DNA of 64,000 bases from an uncultured Lachnospiraceae bacterium (GTDB taxonomy: Bacteria; Bacillota; Clostridia; Lachnospirales; Lachnospiraceae), in assembly GCA_900548905.1 (NCBI GenBank), contig URMK01000012.1:1-64000 (forward strand), in the 5' to 3' direction. The notes beneath the pieces were generated by a model. The model was not told where the DNA came from. It saw nothing but the letters and a program-made list of their open reading frames with translations, and made no database searches. The position numbers and the translations under genes are program-made. Positions 62,683-64,000 of this stretch are shown here, piece by piece; within the stretch, counting starts at the first letter, position 1; each line of letters opens with the position of its first letter.

Positions 62683-64000
62683 CTATTTCCTTTGCCGCTG
62701 CTTTTCCCGTTCCAGGATTTTCTTTAATTCCAGACGGTCGGTAGTGATTAATTCTTTTTCCAGATCGGAGGCTTTAAATTCAACGGTTACATTATTGTTG
62801 TTTGTGGATATCAGGCCGTTTCCCCGTTCAAAATGTGTAATAGCCATAGTTTCAGCTTCCGATAAGTCCAGGATAGACTGCACACGCATGGCTTCCTCAT
62901 CCTCCAGGTTCAGAATTATCTTAGTTTTGGAATTGTTGATAATTCCCTTTCCATATTTCCCATCCTCCAGTGAAAAGAAATCATTGAGGTCCTGTGTGGC
63001 GCAGATTGCGGATCCTCCATAGCCGCGAATAATTTTAAATATCTCCAGTACAAATTCAGCGGCCAGGCGATTGGAGGAAGCGCCTATAAGCTGCCAGGTT
63101 TCATCAATAAAGATTGCTTTTTCCAAAGTACGATCTTCTTTGGCTTTGTCCCATACATAATCCAGGGCAACGAACATACCTACGGTCAGCAGGTCACCGG
63201 TCAGCTCCGAAATATCCAAAACAGTGTATTTATTATCCAGGTTTACGTTTGTCTGCTGATTGAAGGTGGAAGCAGAACCATGTACCAGCCGGTTCATAAT
63301 ATTGGCAAGCCGGCGTGTATCGGGTGTTTCCTTCAGAATATGATAAACATCTTCCAGAACAGGCATTTCCCGATATTTGTCAGGGTATTTGGAATCAATA
63401 AGGCTTTCGTTGTTATGAGTAATTCCTTTCTGGTTATAGGTCTGGATCAGTGCTTCGTCTAAAAGCTGCCTTTCTTCATGGCTTATATCCGGAATCAGCA
63501 GGGAAAAGAAGATGTGCAGCCGCTGTATTTTGGCAGCCAGTTCGGACTTTTCTGTCTGGGGGCCATCCAGCAGGTCATTGGCTGCAGAATCCACTTTACG
63601 GATTTCCATAATATTAATACAGTTTCTGGAGGCGGGAGAAATCTGAATAAATTCTCCGCCGACATTGCTGCAGGCCCGGTGGAATTCATGGCCTTTTAAG
63701 GGAGCTATAATAAACACCTGAATATTCTTACGCCTCATCCTTAATGCCATGAGCTGCATGGTAAAGGTCTTACCGGCACCGGAGGTGCCAAGAAGGGCAA
63801 TGTTGGCATTTTTGTAAACCCTGGAATTAAAGATATCTACAATAATCAGTGAATTATTGTGTTTATTCACACCCAGCAGAATGCCGTTATCATCACACAT
63901 TTCAAAGGAAGTAAAAGGATAACAGCTCGCTGCACTGCTGGTCAGAATATTTCGTTTGGAGCGTTCAAATAACCTTCGTTCCAGTGAAACCAGCGGAAGT
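62683..64000 (-). CDS. VirB4/TraE-like conjugation ATPase, 5' part outside
   Basis: The reading frame is open to the window edge and covers the C-terminal ~440 residues. Walker A G-T-S-G-A-G-K-T, Walker B-like K-A-I-F-I-D-E-T-W, Arg/Gln motif C-A-T-Q-D-L-N-D. VirB4 ATPases power type IV secretion. The missing N-terminal part must lie upstream on the minus strand. The region before Walker A (G-I-L-L-G-V-N-K-H-N) matches the family. Confidence 0.92.
   Translation of the reverse strand, partial: LPLVSLERRLFERSKRNILTSSAASCYPFTSFEMCDDNGILLGVNKHNNSLIIVDIFNSRVYKNANIALLGTSGAGKTFTMQLMALRMRRKNIQVFIIAPLKGHEFHRACSNVGGEFIQISPASRNCINIMEIRKVDSAANDLLDGPQTEKSELAAKIQRLHIFFSLLIPDISHEERQLLDEALIQTYNQKGITHNNESLIDSKYPDKYREMPVLEDVYHILKETPDTRRLANIMNRLVHGSASTFNQQTNVNLDNKYTVLDISELTGDLLTVGMFVALDYVWDKAKEDRTLEKAIFIDETWQLIGASSNRLAAEFVLEIFKIIRGYGGSAICATQDLNDFFSLEDGKYGKGIINNSKTKIILNLEDEEAMRVQSILDLSEAETMAITHFERGNGLISTNNNNVTVEFKASDLEKELITTDRLELKKILEREKQRQRK

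Overview
The window looks like a low-to-mid GC Clostridia genome, most likely Lachnospiraceae. The evidence is Gram-positive style ribosome binding sites, an LplB/YtcP/lipoprotein sugar ABC importer with no ATPase gene, a YesM/AraC two-component pair, and accessory gene families common on conjugative elements of gut Clostridia. The assignment is by gene content only. No rRNA, tRNA or CRISPR array was seen.

Region 1 (1-5.3 kb, clearly GC-richer than the rest, all minus strand) is the decayed end of a different integrative element. It holds parB, repA, sigma-factor and mobC remnants, each broken by frameshifts, stop codons or internal deletions, followed by a structured possible oriT. An apparently intact cassette follows: a small HTH protein, a histidine kinase, an OmpR-type regulator and a receiver-only protein.

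Region 2 (5.4-28.5 kb, minus strand) is a long accessory block. Its 5' half has a candidate promoter and a Tad/Flp-pilus-like assembly machine: DUF4320-like and TadE-like pseudopilins, a Thr/Ser/Glu-rich anchored protein, a large secreted protein, a prepilin peptidase, CpaB/SAF, TadZ/CpaE, CpaF/TadA, two TadB/TadC-like proteins, a coiled-coil surface protein and a pilin-like peptide, with two unannotated 32 and 37 aa membrane peptides. Its 3' half has a zinc-ribbon protein, a sigma factor, SSB, a MoxR AAA ATPase with a von Willebrand A/HExxH partner, an XRE regulator, a SpoVT/AbrB-like regulator and several unknowns, ending in an Rpn-family nuclease.

Region 3 (29.4-56.6 kb) is cargo unlike the conjugation blocks: an ECF sigma/anti-sigma pair with an ECF-like promoter, a PAS-GAF-GGDEF-EAL protein, a tandem-GntR regulator, a Ser/Thr kinase-AAA-GAF-GGDEF giant, a hybrid histidine kinase overlapping a solute-binding lipoprotein, and a sugar locus (two permeases, binding protein, YesM-type kinase, AraC regulator, GH36 alpha-galactosidase, GH1 glycosidase). 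Two dead genes lie here: a chemotaxis-receptor scrap and the C-terminal part of an alpha-L-fucosidase. A long inverted repeat closes the region.

Region 4 (57-64 kb, minus strand) is a conjugation module: VirB4-like ATPase (cut by the window edge), two small unknowns (one possibly RusA-like), a winged-helix replication-relaxation-like protein, VirD4/TraG coupling ATPase and an S1-domain protein. Regions 2 and 4 share strand and style and probably belong to one conjugative element that couples a type IV secretion core to a Tad-like pilus; region 3 would then be an insertion or a cargo bay between its halves.
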